Origin: Fodinibacter luteus
GTDB lineage: Bacteria; Actinomycetota; Actinomycetes; Actinomycetales; Dermatophilaceae
Assembly (NCBI RefSeq): GCF_039541575.1
Contig: NZ_BAABGM010000003.1
Location: forward strand, 124,001 to 188,000
Length of the DNA: 64,000 nucleotides
Direction: 5' to 3'
In this document: piece after piece, positions 34,594 through 45,753 of the stretch
Layout of the letters: each line of letters begins with the position of its first letter
Position numbering within the stretch: the first letter of the stretch is position 1
Notes under the pieces: generated by a model
Told to the model about the DNA's origin: nothing
The model's database searches: none
Seen by the model: the letters and a program-made list of their open reading frames with translations, nothing else
Position numbers and translations under genes: made by a program

Positions 34594-35154
34594 TCAGAGG
34601 AACTGGGCCGGGTCGAACTCGTCGATCGCGATGATGCGCACGCGGGGCAGCTGCTCGTTGAAGGCGCGCACGTCGTACTCGAGGTCGAAGGACTCCAGCC
34701 CTCGCTCGGCGAGCTGGGCGAACGCGTTGTTGCGGAACTCGACGAACCCGGCGACGCCGACCCGACGACCGTCGAGGAGGTCGCCGACCTGTCCGACGAA
34801 GTCGCCGTCGTTGCTCACGAGGAGCACGTCGGCCTCGCGCCGACCGATCTCGACGAGGGTGCGCTGGATGGCGATGTCGACGACCTTCTGACCGGGCGCG
34901 CCGGACAGCGGGATCGGCTTGTAGCCGATGGCGAGCAGGGCCTGCACGAAGGTCATCGGAAGCTCGGTGTTCGCGGCGAGGAAGAAGAGCCCGACGACCG
35001 GCTGGTCCCACTGGTCGCGGGTGAACTGGAGCAGCCGCTCCCACCTCGGCCGCTCCTCGGGCCGGGGCCGCCGCCCGAGGATCGAGGTGCCGAGGGTGGC
35101 GTCGATGTTCTCGCCGTCGACGAGGAGGTAGGTGGTGCGCGCTGGCTCGCCCAT
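34594..35154 (-). CDS. NYN-domain (PIN-like) putative ribonuclease, LabA/DUF88 family
   Basis: A 186-residue NYN/PIN-like protein. Acidic metal ligands appear in YLLVDGENID (N-terminal Asp), DIAIQRTL and VLLVSNDGDFVGQVGDLL, the standard LabA pattern; GRRVGVAGF follows. Family members cleave RNA or act in regulation. The ATG at 35154 is used; a GTG at 35181 would add nine residues, and neither has a strong binding site. Not part of an evident toxin-antitoxin pair. Confidence 0.85.
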   Translation of the reverse strand: MGEPARTTYLLVDGENIDATLGTSILGRRPRPEERPRWERLLQFTRDQWDQPVVGLFFLAANTELPMTFVQALLAIGYKPIPLSGAPGQKVVDIAIQRTLVEIGRREADVLLVSNDGDFVGQVGDLLDGRRVGVAGFVEFRNNAFAQLAERGLESFDLEYDVRAFNEQLPRVRIIAIDEFDPAQFL

Positions 35155-35226
35155 GGGGGTGAGACTACGGGTGCCGTCCACTCCCGGGCCGACGTTCGCG
35201 CCGTCAGGGGCCCGGTTCCGTGGGGA

Positions 35227-36600
35227 TCACCCTCCGCGGTCGGTTCGCAGGCGCCACACCGTGGTCGAGCGGAACGGCACCTCCGGGCGCAGCGTGATGT
35301 CCGGGAACGCGAGGTGGTTCGGCGCGTCGGGGAAGGCCTGGGTCTCCAGGGCGATGCCGGCCCGCGGCCCGTAGGTGCCACCGGACAGGCCGGTCGTGGT
35401 GCCGTCGAAGTGCGCGCCGGTGTAGACCTGCAGGCCGGGCCGGTCGGTGTGCACCTCGAGCACCCGCCCGCTCGCGCCGCGCAGCCGCGCCGCGAGGCGC
35501 AGACCGTCGCCGTCGCCGTCGAGGACGAGGTTGTGGTCCAGGCCCCGGCCGTGGCGCAGCTGCTCGTCGTCGACTGCGAGCAGGTCGCCGATCCGGCGCG
35601 GGGTGCGCAGGTCGAAGGGGGTGCCGTCGACGGGTCGCACCTCGCCGGTCGGCAGGAGGTCGGCCCCCACTGGGGTGAAGGCGGATGCCGTGACCTCGAG
35701 CACGTGGTCGTCGACCGGGCCGCTGCCCTCACCGTCGAGGTTGACGTAGGCGTGGTTCGTGACGTTGAACGGCGTCGGTCGGTCACTCCTCGCGGTGTAC
35801 TCGATGCGGACCTCGCCCGGGGACACGGTGTACGCCACGGTGACGTCGACGCGCCCGGGGAAGCCGTTGTCGCCGTCCGGGCTGGTCAGGGCGAGGCGCA
35901 CGTGGCTCGAGCCGACGCTCTCCACCCCCCACGGCATCCGGTCGAAGCCCTCGAAGCCGCCGTGCAAGATGGTGCCGTGCTCGTTCGTCGCCACGGCGTG
36001 GTCGGCGCCGTCGACCGTGAACCGGCCACCGGCGAGGCGGTTGGCGACCCGGCCGACGACGGCGCCGAGGTAGCCGCCGGCGAACCGGTAGGTCATCGGG
36101 TCGGCGTGGCCGAGGACGACGTCGACGGCGGTCTCGGGCGGGCCGATGCGCAGCCGTCGCACGGCGGCGCCTGCCGTGACGACCTCGAGCTCGATCCCGT
36201 TGGCGCGCAGGGTGATCGACTCCGGCGGGGCAGCGTGAGGTGGCCGGAGCACGCGGGTCGCGACGACGGCATCCGGCGTGATCGGTCCGTAAACGTGGGG
36301 GAACTCCTCACCGGTCCCCGGGTCGGCCGCCTCCCACTCCAGCGGGGCCGTGAGGCGGGCCGGGTCGATGGTCAGGAGCACGAGGTCACGGTCGTGATCG
36401 GCGTAGTACCGCCCGAGGACACCCGCGAGCTGAGCCGCGGACGAGCAGTGGACGAACCCCTCGTCGTCGAGGGACCGGCCGAGGGTCGACCAGCGGTATT
36501 CGCCGGTGCGCAGCGCCTCGTGCCAGGCGTGGGGCTCGGCGAGGTGGTGGATGGGCGCCGTCCCGGCGGGACGAGGAGCGGTCCGCCGGCTCGTGGTCAT
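35227..36600 (-). CDS. DUF952-aldose 1-epimerase fusion
   Basis: About 457 residues in two parts. Residues about 15-115 are a DUF952 domain (IHHLAEPHAWHEALRTGEYRWSTL, DEGFVHCSS, FPHVYGPI). From about 120 to the end is galactose mutarotase: RFAGGYLGAVVGRVANRL, TILHGGFEGFDRMPW, NVTNHAYVNLDG (catalytic His), and VYTGAHFDGTTTG with the terminal Glu in ALETQAFPD. Both parts look intact. The fusion is unusual; DUF952 has no fixed function. An alternative ATG at 36609 adds three residues. Divergent from a GNAT gene with 37 bases between starts. Confidence 0.87.
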   Translation of the reverse strand: MTTSRRTAPRPAGTAPIHHLAEPHAWHEALRTGEYRWSTLGRSLDDEGFVHCSSAAQLAGVLGRYYADHDRDLVLLTIDPARLTAPLEWEAADPGTGEEFPHVYGPITPDAVVATRVLRPPHAAPPESITLRANGIELEVVTAGAAVRRLRIGPPETAVDVVLGHADPMTYRFAGGYLGAVVGRVANRLAGGRFTVDGADHAVATNEHGTILHGGFEGFDRMPWGVESVGSSHVRLALTSPDGDNGFPGRVDVTVAYTVSPGEVRIEYTARSDRPTPFNVTNHAYVNLDGEGSGPVDDHVLEVTASAFTPVGADLLPTGEVRPVDGTPFDLRTPRRIGDLLAVDDEQLRHGRGLDHNLVLDGDGDGLRLAARLRGASGRVLEVHTDRPGLQVYTGAHFDGTTTGLSGGTYGPRAGIALETQAFPDAPNHLAFPDITLRPEVPFRSTTVWRLRTDRGG

Positions 36601-36637
36601 GGGCGCCATTGTCGGGGGCCTGCGTACATTGCGGGGT

Positions 36638-37171
36638 ATGCCGTCCACGGTCCCCTCGTCGTCGACGTCGTCCCGGATCCGTCCTGCCACGGCCGCAGAC
36701 GTCCCCGTCATCGTGCGGCTCGTGCGCGAGCTCGCGGAGTACGAGAAGGCGCTGCACGAGGTCGACGCCGACGAGCCCCACCTGCTCGCCGCCCTGTTCC
36801 CGGTGGGTCGCGAGCCGGCGGCGTTCGCGCACGTCGCGGAGGTCGACGGCCAGGTCGTGGGGTGCGCGATCTGGTTCCTGTCGTTCTCGACGTGGACGGG
36901 GACGCACGGCATCTGGCTCGAGGACCTCTACGTCACGCCGGCCCACCGCGGGTCGGGGCTCGGCCAGGAGCTGCTGCGCACGCTCGCGGGCATCTGCTCA
37001 GCCCGCGGCTACCACCGGCTCGAGTGGTGGGTGCTCGACTGGAACACCCCGAGCATCGGGTTCTACGAGTCGATCGGCGCGGTGGCGCAGGACGAGTGGA
37101 CGCGCTTCCGCCTCGACGGGCCGGCGCTCGGTGCCCTCGCCGGCGGGCCCGAGGTGGCACCCGCGCGCTGA
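36638..37171 (+). CDS. GNAT acetyltransferase, diamine-acetyltransferase-like
   Basis: A 177-residue GNAT domain with acetyl-CoA pocket GIWLEDLYVTPAHRGSGLGQELLRTLA (the R/Q-x-x-G-x-G/A segment) and the segments RLEWWVLDWNTPSIGFYESIGA typical of spermidine/spermine and thialysine acetyltransferases (SAT family). The N-terminal RPATAADVPVIVRLVRELAEYEKAL is the usual SAT opening. Likely acetylates a polyamine or amino acid side chain; specificity cannot be told. Confidence 0.88.
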   Translation: MPSTVPSSSTSSRIRPATAADVPVIVRLVRELAEYEKALHEVDADEPHLLAALFPVGREPAAFAHVAEVDGQVVGCAIWFLSFSTWTGTHGIWLEDLYVTPAHRGSGLGQELLRTLAGICSARGYHRLEWWVLDWNTPSIGFYESIGAVAQDEWTRFRLDGPALGALAGGPEVAPAR

Positions 37172-37239
37172 GCGCCGTGACGGGATGCCGGGAGCGCGTG
37201 GGATCGCGCCTCCGGCACCCCCGGGTGGCCGGGCTGCGC

Positions 37240-39327
<2,088 letters not shown>

Positions 39328-39452
39328 GGCGCGAGCCTATTGGCCCGGATGCCGTGCCGGGCCGGCTCGCGTCGTGCCCGCCTCCCCGCGTCGGGTGCGG
39401 ACGTGGTCGTCCTGGCGACCGCTTCGGCACCCGACGCGACGTGGAACGGGGG

Positions 39453-40427
39453 TCAGGGGGTGAGCAGGATCTTGCCGGTCGCGCGCCGCTCGTCGACCGC
39501 GGCGAGGGCGGCGACGACGTCGTCGAGGTCGCGCACCTCGCCGACGACCGGGTCGACGGCGCCCGACTCGAGCAGCGGGAGCAGGTCGTCCCACTGCCGG
39601 CGCAGGTACGCCGGTCCGGGCCCGCCGCGGCCGGACCACCAGGCGCCCCACCCGACCCCGACGACCGAGACGTTGTTGAGGAGCAGGCGGTTGACCCGCA
39701 CCTCGGGGATCGACCCGGAGGTGAAGCCGATGACGAGGTGGCGCCCGCCCGGCGCCAGGGCGCGCAGGGAGTCGGTGAAGCGGTCGCCGCCGACCGGGTC
39801 GACGACGACGTCGACACCGCGACCCCCGGTGAGCTCACCGACGGCCTCACGGAACCCGTCGGCGAGGACGACCTCGTGCGCCCCGGCATCCCGCGCCACC
39901 TCCGCCTTGTCGGGCGACGACACCACCGCGACGACCCGGGCACCCCACGCCGCCGCGAGCTGCACGGCGGCGGTCCCGATGCCTCCCGCCGCACCGTGGA
40001 CGAGCACCGTCTCGCCGGGCGCCAGCCGCCCCCGCTCCCGGAGCGCGAAGTGGCAGGTGAGGTAGTTCATCGGCAGGGCCGCCCCCGACTCGTAGGTCAC
40101 CGCCTCGGGCAGCGGGAAGACCATCGCCGGGTCGGTCTCGACGAGCTCGGCGAAGCCGCCGAGGAAGGGGAACGCCGCGACGCGGTCACCGACGCCCCAA
40201 CCGCTGCCGACCGGCGCCGAGCGCACCCGCCCCGCCACCTCCGAGCCCGGGACGAACGGCAGCTCCGGCGTCACCTGGTACTGCCCGCGGGTGAGGAGCA
40301 CGTCCGGGAAGCAGACCCCCGCGGCGGCGACCTCGATGACCACCCCGGTGTCCCCGGTCGGGTCCGGGAGGTCGACGACCTCCACCGCGGACGGTCCGTC
40401 GAGGCTGCTCACCCGGGCTGCGCGCAT
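39453..40427 (-). CDS. NADPH:quinone oxidoreductase/zeta-crystallin-like protein
   Basis: A 324-residue medium-chain reductase without zinc sites. The substrate lobe (VIEVAAAGVCFPDVLLTRGQYQVTPELPFVPGSEVAGRV) and the NADPH site VLVHGAAGGIGTAAVQLA match quinone oxidoreductases. The ATG at 40427 begins MRAARVSSLDG. It reads away from the MFS gene, and the two share a 200-base region with paired hairpin repeats. Physiological substrate unknown. Confidence 0.9.
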   Translation of the reverse strand: MRAARVSSLDGPSAVEVVDLPDPTGDTGVVIEVAAAGVCFPDVLLTRGQYQVTPELPFVPGSEVAGRVRSAPVGSGWGVGDRVAAFPFLGGFAELVETDPAMVFPLPEAVTYESGAALPMNYLTCHFALRERGRLAPGETVLVHGAAGGIGTAAVQLAAAWGARVVAVVSSPDKAEVARDAGAHEVVLADGFREAVGELTGGRGVDVVVDPVGGDRFTDSLRALAPGGRHLVIGFTSGSIPEVRVNRLLLNNVSVVGVGWGAWWSGRGGPGPAYLRRQWDDLLPLLESGAVDPVVGEVRDLDDVVAALAAVDERRATGKILLTP

Positions 40428-40466
40428 CCGCCCATCGTAGGCGCGGGCGACGAGGGCCTCATCGGA

Positions 40467-40572
40467 CGTCCGGCAGGTTGGGTGCTGGGCACCCCAAGGT
40501 GCCGGACGTTGCGAGAGGCAGGTGACCTGCGTCCGGCAGGTTGGGTGCTGGGCACCCCAGGGTGCCGGACGT
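40467..40572. repeat. Two 43-bp hairpin repeats
   Basis: Copies at 40467-40509 and 40530-40572 differ at one base. Each starts CGTCCGGCA and ends TGCCGGACG (9-bp outer stem) with an inner GGGTGC/GCACCC stem, so each folds into one long hairpin. They lie 63 bases apart between the divergent quinone reductase and MFS genes. Confidence 0.88.
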
Positions 40573-40627
40573 CGCGCGAGGGGGCGTGCGCGGGAATGTC
40601 CGCGGGTCGCGATGCGCTGCACGTCCA

Positions 40628-41854
40628 GTGCCCCAGCCCCGCCACGCCACCCTCGCCACCGTCGCCCTGATCCTCGGCGGTGTCGCCATCGGGACGACCG
40701 AGTTCGTCACGATGGGGCTGCTCCCCGAGATCGCCGACGGGGTCGGCGTGAGCATCCCCTCCGCCGGCCACACGATCTCCGCGTACGCCGCGGGCGTCGT
40801 CATCGGCGCCCCGCTGCTCGCGGTCATCGCCGCCACCTGGCCGCGCAAGGCGCTGCTCGTCGGGCTCATGGCCGCCTTCACCGTCGGCAACGTGCTGTCC
40901 GCCGTCGCCCCGGACTACGCCCTCCTCGTCGGCGCGCGCTTCCTCGCCGGCCTGCCGCACGGAGCCTTCTTCGGGGTCGCCGCGCTCGTCGCCGTCGACC
41001 TCGCCCGGCGCGGGCAGGCCGGGCGCGCGGTCGGCCGGGTCATGCTCGGCATCCCGATCGCCAACGTGCTCGGGGTCCCCGGTGCCACGTGGCTCGGCCA
41101 GGCCCACGGCTGGCGCACCGCCTACCTGCTCGTCGCCGTCATCGGCGTCGCGACGATGGCCCTCATCGGGTATGCCGTGCCGCACCTCCCGGCCGACCCC
41201 ACCCGCACGGTCCGCAGCGAGCTCAGCGCGCTGACGAGCCTGCAGGTGTGGCTCACGCTCGGGGTCGGCGCGGTCGGCTTCGGCGGCATGTTCGCCATGT
41301 ACTCCTACATCGCCCCGACGGTCACCGAGGTGACCGGCCTCCCGGCATCCGCGGTGCCGCTCTTCCTGCTCGTCTTCGGCGGCGCCGGGTTCGTCGGCAA
41401 CCTCGTCGCCGGGCGGATGGGCGACTGGTCGGTCATCCGCTCGGTCGTCATCGGACTGGCCGGCCTGGGCGTCTCGCTCGGCCTGTTCGCCCTCGTCGCG
41501 CCGTACGCCGTGCCGGCGCTCGTCGTCCTCGCCGTCGCGGCGATCCTCGCGTCGGTGCTCGTCATCAACCTCCAGCTGCGCCTCATGCAGGTCGCCGGTA
41601 CGGCCCAGACCCTCGCCGCGGCGAGCAACCACGCGGCGCTCAACCTCGCGAACGCCCTCGGCGCCTGGGTCGGCGGCGTCGTCATCGCCGCGGGCTACGG
41701 CTACCGGGCCCCGTCGGTCGTCGGCGTGGGGCTCGCCGCGCTGGGACTGGTCATCCTCGGCATCTCGCTGCTCGTCCACCGCCGCGACCACCCGGAGCGG
41801 GCCACGCTGCGCCCGCTCGGGCCGGCGCCGGTCGAGGCGCTGCGGCGGTCCTGA
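40628..41854 (+). CDS. MFS transporter, AraJ-like
   Basis: A 408-residue protein with 12 predicted spans. The opening IGTTEFVTMGLLPEIADGVGVSI is the signature of the AraJ/YdhP/CmlA-type drug and sugar efflux group; the motif around HGAFFGVAALVAVDLARRGQAGRAVGRVMLG follows at spans 4-5. The GTG at 40628 gives a normal short N-terminus; no clear binding site is seen. Substrate unknown (arabinose, purine or drug efflux are known in the group). Confidence 0.9.
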   Translation: MPQPRHATLATVALILGGVAIGTTEFVTMGLLPEIADGVGVSIPSAGHTISAYAAGVVIGAPLLAVIAATWPRKALLVGLMAAFTVGNVLSAVAPDYALLVGARFLAGLPHGAFFGVAALVAVDLARRGQAGRAVGRVMLGIPIANVLGVPGATWLGQAHGWRTAYLLVAVIGVATMALIGYAVPHLPADPTRTVRSELSALTSLQVWLTLGVGAVGFGGMFAMYSYIAPTVTEVTGLPASAVPLFLLVFGGAGFVGNLVAGRMGDWSVIRSVVIGLAGLGVSLGLFALVAPYAVPALVVLAVAAILASVLVINLQLRLMQVAGTAQTLAAASNHAALNLANALGAWVGGVVIAAGYGYRAPSVVGVGLAALGLVILGISLLVHRRDHPERATLRPLGPAPVEALRRS

Positions 41855-41934
41855 GGCGTCCGGGTGGCGGTCGTCACCCCGGCTCCGCCGGCTCCCCGGG
41901 CGCACGGGGCCCGGGCCGTCCGTACGCTGGCCGT

Positions 41935-42732
41935 ATGCCGAGCACCCTCACGTGCCGGGTCGAGGGCGGCGTCGCCCAGGTCCGGCTCGACCGTCCCGAC
42001 AAGCTCAACGCGCTGACCCTCGACACGCTCGAGGACCTCGTCACGGCGGCGCGGGGCCTCGCCCGCGACCGCACGCTGCGGGGGGTGGTCATCGGGGGTG
42101 AGGGTGAGTCCTTCTGCGCCGGGCTGGACTTCGCGACGGTGCTGAAGAACCCACCGCGGGTCGCGCGGTCCTTCGTGCCGCACCCGTGGCGGGGGACGAA
42201 CCTGTTCCAGGAGGCCTGCTGGGCCTGGCGGCGCCTGCCCGTTCCCGTCGTCGCCGCCGTGCACGGGCACTGCTACGGCGGTGGCCTGCAGATCGCCCTT
42301 GCCGCCGACCTGCGGATGACGACGCCCGACGCCCAGTGGTCGGTCATGGAGGCCCGGTGGGGGCTCGTACCGGACATGAGCGGCATCCAGGCCCTGTCGC
42401 AGCAGGTACGCATGGACGTCGCGAAGCGGCTCGCGATGACCGGTGAGGTCGTCAGCGGTGAGCGGGCGGTCGAGCTCGGCCTCGCGAGCGAGGTGCACGA
42501 CGAGCCGTTCGTCGCGGCGACCCGCTTCCTCGAGCAGGTCGCGACCCGGTCGCCGGATGCCGTCGCCGCGACCAAGCGGCTCTTCGGCCGCACGTGGTCG
42601 GCGTCGGACCGGCGCACCTTCGCGCGCGAGCGCCTCGAGCAGGCCCGGCTGCTCGCGACGAGGAACACGACGATCGCGCGCGAGGCCGCCATGAAGCGTG
42701 TCGCCCCCCCGTTCGAGCCGCGCCGCCGATGA
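41935..42732 (+). CDS. Enoyl-CoA hydratase/isomerase
   Basis: A 265-residue crotonase-fold enzyme. The oxyanion-hole segments are ESFCAGLDF and VHGHCYGGGLQIALAADLRM; the active-site loop reads EARWGLVPDMSG, where the second catalytic Glu of true hydratases is replaced by Asp-Met. It therefore may be an isomerase- or hydrolase-type crotonase. The ATG at 41935 is the natural start. Its stop overlaps the molybdopterin oxidoreductase start (ATGA). Confidence 0.93.
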   Translation: MPSTLTCRVEGGVAQVRLDRPDKLNALTLDTLEDLVTAARGLARDRTLRGVVIGGEGESFCAGLDFATVLKNPPRVARSFVPHPWRGTNLFQEACWAWRRLPVPVVAAVHGHCYGGGLQIALAADLRMTTPDAQWSVMEARWGLVPDMSGIQALSQQVRMDVAKRLAMTGEVVSGERAVELGLASEVHDEPFVAATRFLEQVATRSPDAVAATKRLFGRTWSASDRRTFARERLEQARLLATRNTTIAREAAMKRVAPPFEPRRR

Positions 42733-44981
42733 CCTCCACCCCCGCCTCCGCACCCAGGGCACATGACCCACGTCAGGAGGCCGTGCAGGAGCCGTCGGCC
42801 GTGGGTGACGTGCCACCGGTCGCAGCGGTGCGGCACATCACGTGCACCCTGTGCGAGGCGATGTGCGCCCTCGAGGTGCGCCTCGACGCCGCCGGCACCA
42901 TCGCCTCGGTCCGCGGGCACGAGGCCGACCCCCTGTCACGCGGGCACATCTGCCCCAAGGCGCTGGCCCTCCAGGACGTGCACGACGACCCCGACCGGCT
43001 GCGCAGCCCCGTCGTCCGCACGCCGGCCGGCACGTGGCGCGAGGTGTCGTGGGACGAGGCGGTCCGGTACGCCGCGCAGGTCCTCACCGCGGTGCAGCGC
43101 GAGCACGGCGACGACGCCCTCGCCGTCTACCTCGGCAACCCCAACGTGCACAGCCTCGGGGCGCTCACCCACCACCCGACGCTCGTGCGGCTGTTGCGCA
43201 CCCGCAACCGGTACTCGGCCACGTCGGTCGACCAGCTGCCGCACCACGTCGTCGCGTGGGCGCTCTACGGGCACCAGTTCCTCCTCCCGGTGCCCGACAT
43301 CGACCGCACCGACCTCCTCGTGCTCGTCGGGCACAACCCGATGGCGTCGAACGGTTCGCTGTGGACCGTGCCCGACTTCCCTCAGCGCCGTCGTGAGCTC
43401 GCCTCTCGCGGAGGGCGACTCGTCGTCCTCGACCCGCGCCGCACCGAGACCGCCAAGGTGGCGGACGCGCACCACTTCGTGCGCCCCGGCACCGACGCCG
43501 CGGTCCTGCTGGCCGTCGTGCGCGAGCTGCTGACCGACGACCTCGCGGACCGCCCGGGCGGGCCCGCGGCCTACGTCGACGGGGTGGACCGGGTCCGGGA
43601 CGCCGTCGAGGGGTTCACACCCGAGCTCGCCGAGGAGGTGAGCGGAATGCCCGCGGATGCCGTGCGCGGCCTCGCGCGCGACCTCGCCGCCGCGTCGTCG
43701 GCCGCCGTCCACGGACGGATGGGGGTGTCGACGCAGGCGCACGGCGTCGTCTGCCAGTGGGCGATCCAGGCGATCAACGTGCTCACCGGGAACCTCGACC
43801 GGCCGGGCGGGACGATGCTCACGACGCCGGCGGCCGACCTCATCGGGCGCGGGGTGCTCTCCCCGGGCGGCCTCGGCAAGCGCCGCACGCGGGTGCGGGG
43901 CCTCCCCGGCTTCGGCGGCGAGCTGCCGGTCTCGGCCCTCGCCGAGGAGATCACGACCCCCGGTGAGGGCCAGGTGCGCGCGGTGCTGACGATCGCCGGC
44001 AACCCGGTGTCGTCGACGCCGTCCGGGCACCTGCTCGACGAGGCGCTGTCCGGCCTCGACGCGATGGTCGCGATCGACTTCTACGTCAACGAGACGACCC
44101 GGCACGCCGACGTCATCCTGCCGCCCGCGAGCCCCCTCGAGCGCGACCACTACGACCTCGTCTTCCACATGCTCGCGGTGCGCGACACCGCCCGCTGGTC
44201 GCCCGCCCTGTTCCGGCCCGGTCGTGACACGAAGCAGGACTGGGAGATCGCCCGCGACCTCGGGGTGGCCGTGCTCCGCGCCCGCGGCGGCGGTCTCCGC
44301 GCGCGGTGGTCACGGGCGACACTGCGGACCGAGGCCCGGCTGCGGCTCGCCCCGCGCCGCCAGCTCGACGCCCTGCTGCGGTCGTCGGGGGCCCGGCTGT
44401 CGGTCACCAAGCTCGAGACGATGGCCGCCGGGGCCGACCGGGGGCCCCTCAAGCCCCGCCTGCCTGAGCGGCTCATGACTCCCGGAAAGCGCATCGACCT
44501 GTTGCCCGCGGTCGTGGCCGACGCCCTGCCGGCCCTGCTCACGACGCTGTCCGGCGGGTCGGCCCTCGCCGAGGGCGAGCTGCTCCTCATCGGGCGGCGC
44601 CACCAGCGCGACAACAACTCCTGGCTGCACAACGCGCCGCGGCTCACCCGCGGCCGGGCCCGGCACGCCCTCCTGGCCCACCCCGACGACCTGGCCGTGC
44701 GCGGCATCCGCGACGGCGACCAGGTCATCGTGCGCTCGGCGGTGGGGGAGGTGCGCGTCGAGGTGTCCGCCACCGAGGACCTCATGCGCGGCGTCGTGTC
44801 GCTGCCGCACGGGTACGGGCACGCCCGGGACGGGGTCCGCCTGCGGAACGCGACCCGGCTGCCGGGGGTGTCGATGAATGACCTCACCGACCCGTCGGCC
44901 GTCGAGTCGGTCTCGGGCAACGCCGTGCTCAACGGCGTGCCGGTGACGGTCGCGCCGCTCGAGGTCGGGGTGTCCCCGTGA
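42729..44981 (+). CDS. Molybdopterin-dependent oxidoreductase (formate dehydrogenase/nitrate reductase-like)
   Basis: A 750-residue enzyme of the DMSO reductase superfamily. The N-terminal [4Fe-4S] cysteines are Cys39, Cys42, Cys46 and Cys75 (C-x2-C-x3-C-x28-C). Cofactor-binding sections include LVLVGHNPMASNGSLWTVPDF and LDPRRTETAKVADAHHFVRPGTDAAVL. The C-terminal Molydop_binding domain (RRHQRDNNSWLHNAPRL...) is intact. No twin-Arg signal, so cytoplasmic. Translationally coupled to a crotonase; no electron-transfer subunit adjoins. Substrate unknown. Confidence 0.9.
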   Translation: MTSTPASAPRAHDPRQEAVQEPSAVGDVPPVAAVRHITCTLCEAMCALEVRLDAAGTIASVRGHEADPLSRGHICPKALALQDVHDDPDRLRSPVVRTPAGTWREVSWDEAVRYAAQVLTAVQREHGDDALAVYLGNPNVHSLGALTHHPTLVRLLRTRNRYSATSVDQLPHHVVAWALYGHQFLLPVPDIDRTDLLVLVGHNPMASNGSLWTVPDFPQRRRELASRGGRLVVLDPRRTETAKVADAHHFVRPGTDAAVLLAVVRELLTDDLADRPGGPAAYVDGVDRVRDAVEGFTPELAEEVSGMPADAVRGLARDLAAASSAAVHGRMGVSTQAHGVVCQWAIQAINVLTGNLDRPGGTMLTTPAADLIGRGVLSPGGLGKRRTRVRGLPGFGGELPVSALAEEITTPGEGQVRAVLTIAGNPVSSTPSGHLLDEALSGLDAMVAIDFYVNETTRHADVILPPASPLERDHYDLVFHMLAVRDTARWSPALFRPGRDTKQDWEIARDLGVAVLRARGGGLRARWSRATLRTEARLRLAPRRQLDALLRSSGARLSVTKLETMAAGADRGPLKPRLPERLMTPGKRIDLLPAVVADALPALLTTLSGGSALAEGELLLIGRRHQRDNNSWLHNAPRLTRGRARHALLAHPDDLAVRGIRDGDQVIVRSAVGEVRVEVSATEDLMRGVVSLPHGYGHARDGVRLRNATRLPGVSMNDLTDPSAVESVSGNAVLNGVPVTVAPLEVGVSP

Positions 44982-45051
44982 CCCCCTCCTCCGCGGTGGG
45001 TGCGGGCGTGGCCGCCCGCGCAGACGGGTCCGCACTCAAGGTCGGGATGCC

Positions 45052-45357
45052 GTGACGCCCGAGGATGCCCGCCGGCTCGCCCTGGCCCTGCCCGACGTCG
45101 TCGAGCGGGACCACCACGGCTTCCCGAGCTTCCGGACGGGGCGTCGCGGCCGCATCTTCGCGACCCTGCCGACGCCCGAGGTCCTGCGGGTCATGCTCGA
45201 CGAGGGCCCGATCCGCGAAGCCGTCGCCGAGTGGCCGTGGTGCCGTGAGGGCTGGTGGGGGCGGCGTCTCATGACGGTCGAGGTCGTGCTGGCCGAGGCC
45301 GAGCAGGATGCCGTGGCCGAGCTGCTCGCGGAGGGTCACGCCCGCGCCGCCGGGTGA
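45052..45357 (+). CDS. MmcQ/YjbR family protein
   Basis: A 101-residue protein of the CyaY-like YjbR/MmcQ fold: EDARRLALALPDVVERDHHGFPSFR, then GRRGRIFATLPT and a WWGRRLMTVEVVLAEAEQDAVAELLAEGHARAA ending. A GTG at 45052 starts it. Members are small DNA-binding-like proteins with no agreed function. Confidence 0.83.
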   Translation: MTPEDARRLALALPDVVERDHHGFPSFRTGRRGRIFATLPTPEVLRVMLDEGPIREAVAEWPWCREGWWGRRLMTVEVVLAEAEQDAVAELLAEGHARAAG

Positions 45358-45389
45358 CGGGGCAGCCGCCACGGTGGGATCATCGAGCG

Positions 45390-45738
45390 GTGACCGTTGC
45401 TCGGACCGCCTTCCTCGACGGCGCGCTCCGCTGGGTGTACGACGGGGAGCCGCCGGGCGCGTGCCCGGCGTGCGGGTACTCGTGGGCGTCGTTGCCCGAG
45501 GTCGCGACGGCGACCGTCGTCGGCAGCGTGCCGCGGCTACCGCTCCCTGCCGACGTCCTCGGGGCTCTGGGCGCTGGGTCGGTCGGTCGACGCCCTCGTC
45601 GAGCAGACCGGGCGGGTCGGGTACGGCGGCCGGTTCCACCACGTGGACTGGGGCCCGGGGACGGTCGGCGACGCCATGGTGTGGCTCGGGCACGAGTTCG
45701 CCCACCATGCGCAGGACGTCGAGCACCGCGCGCGGTGA
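45390..45738 (+). pseudogene. DinB-like protein gene with a frameshift
   Basis: The 5' part, from GTG 45390, reads VTVARTAFLDGALRWVYDGE, CPACGYSW and then TATVVGSVPR. After about 45537 sense continues in another frame as YRSLPTSSGLWALGRSVDALVEQ...HHVDWGPGTVGDAMVWLGHEFAHHAQDVEHRAR to the stop at 45738. The second part resembles the C-terminal His-rich helix of DinB-type proteins. Removing one base near 45537 would restore a single frame of about 115 codons. It is either a real decay event or a sequencing error in the run CCGCGGCTACCGC. Confidence 0.7.
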
Positions 45739-45753
45739 CGATCAGGCTCGGGG

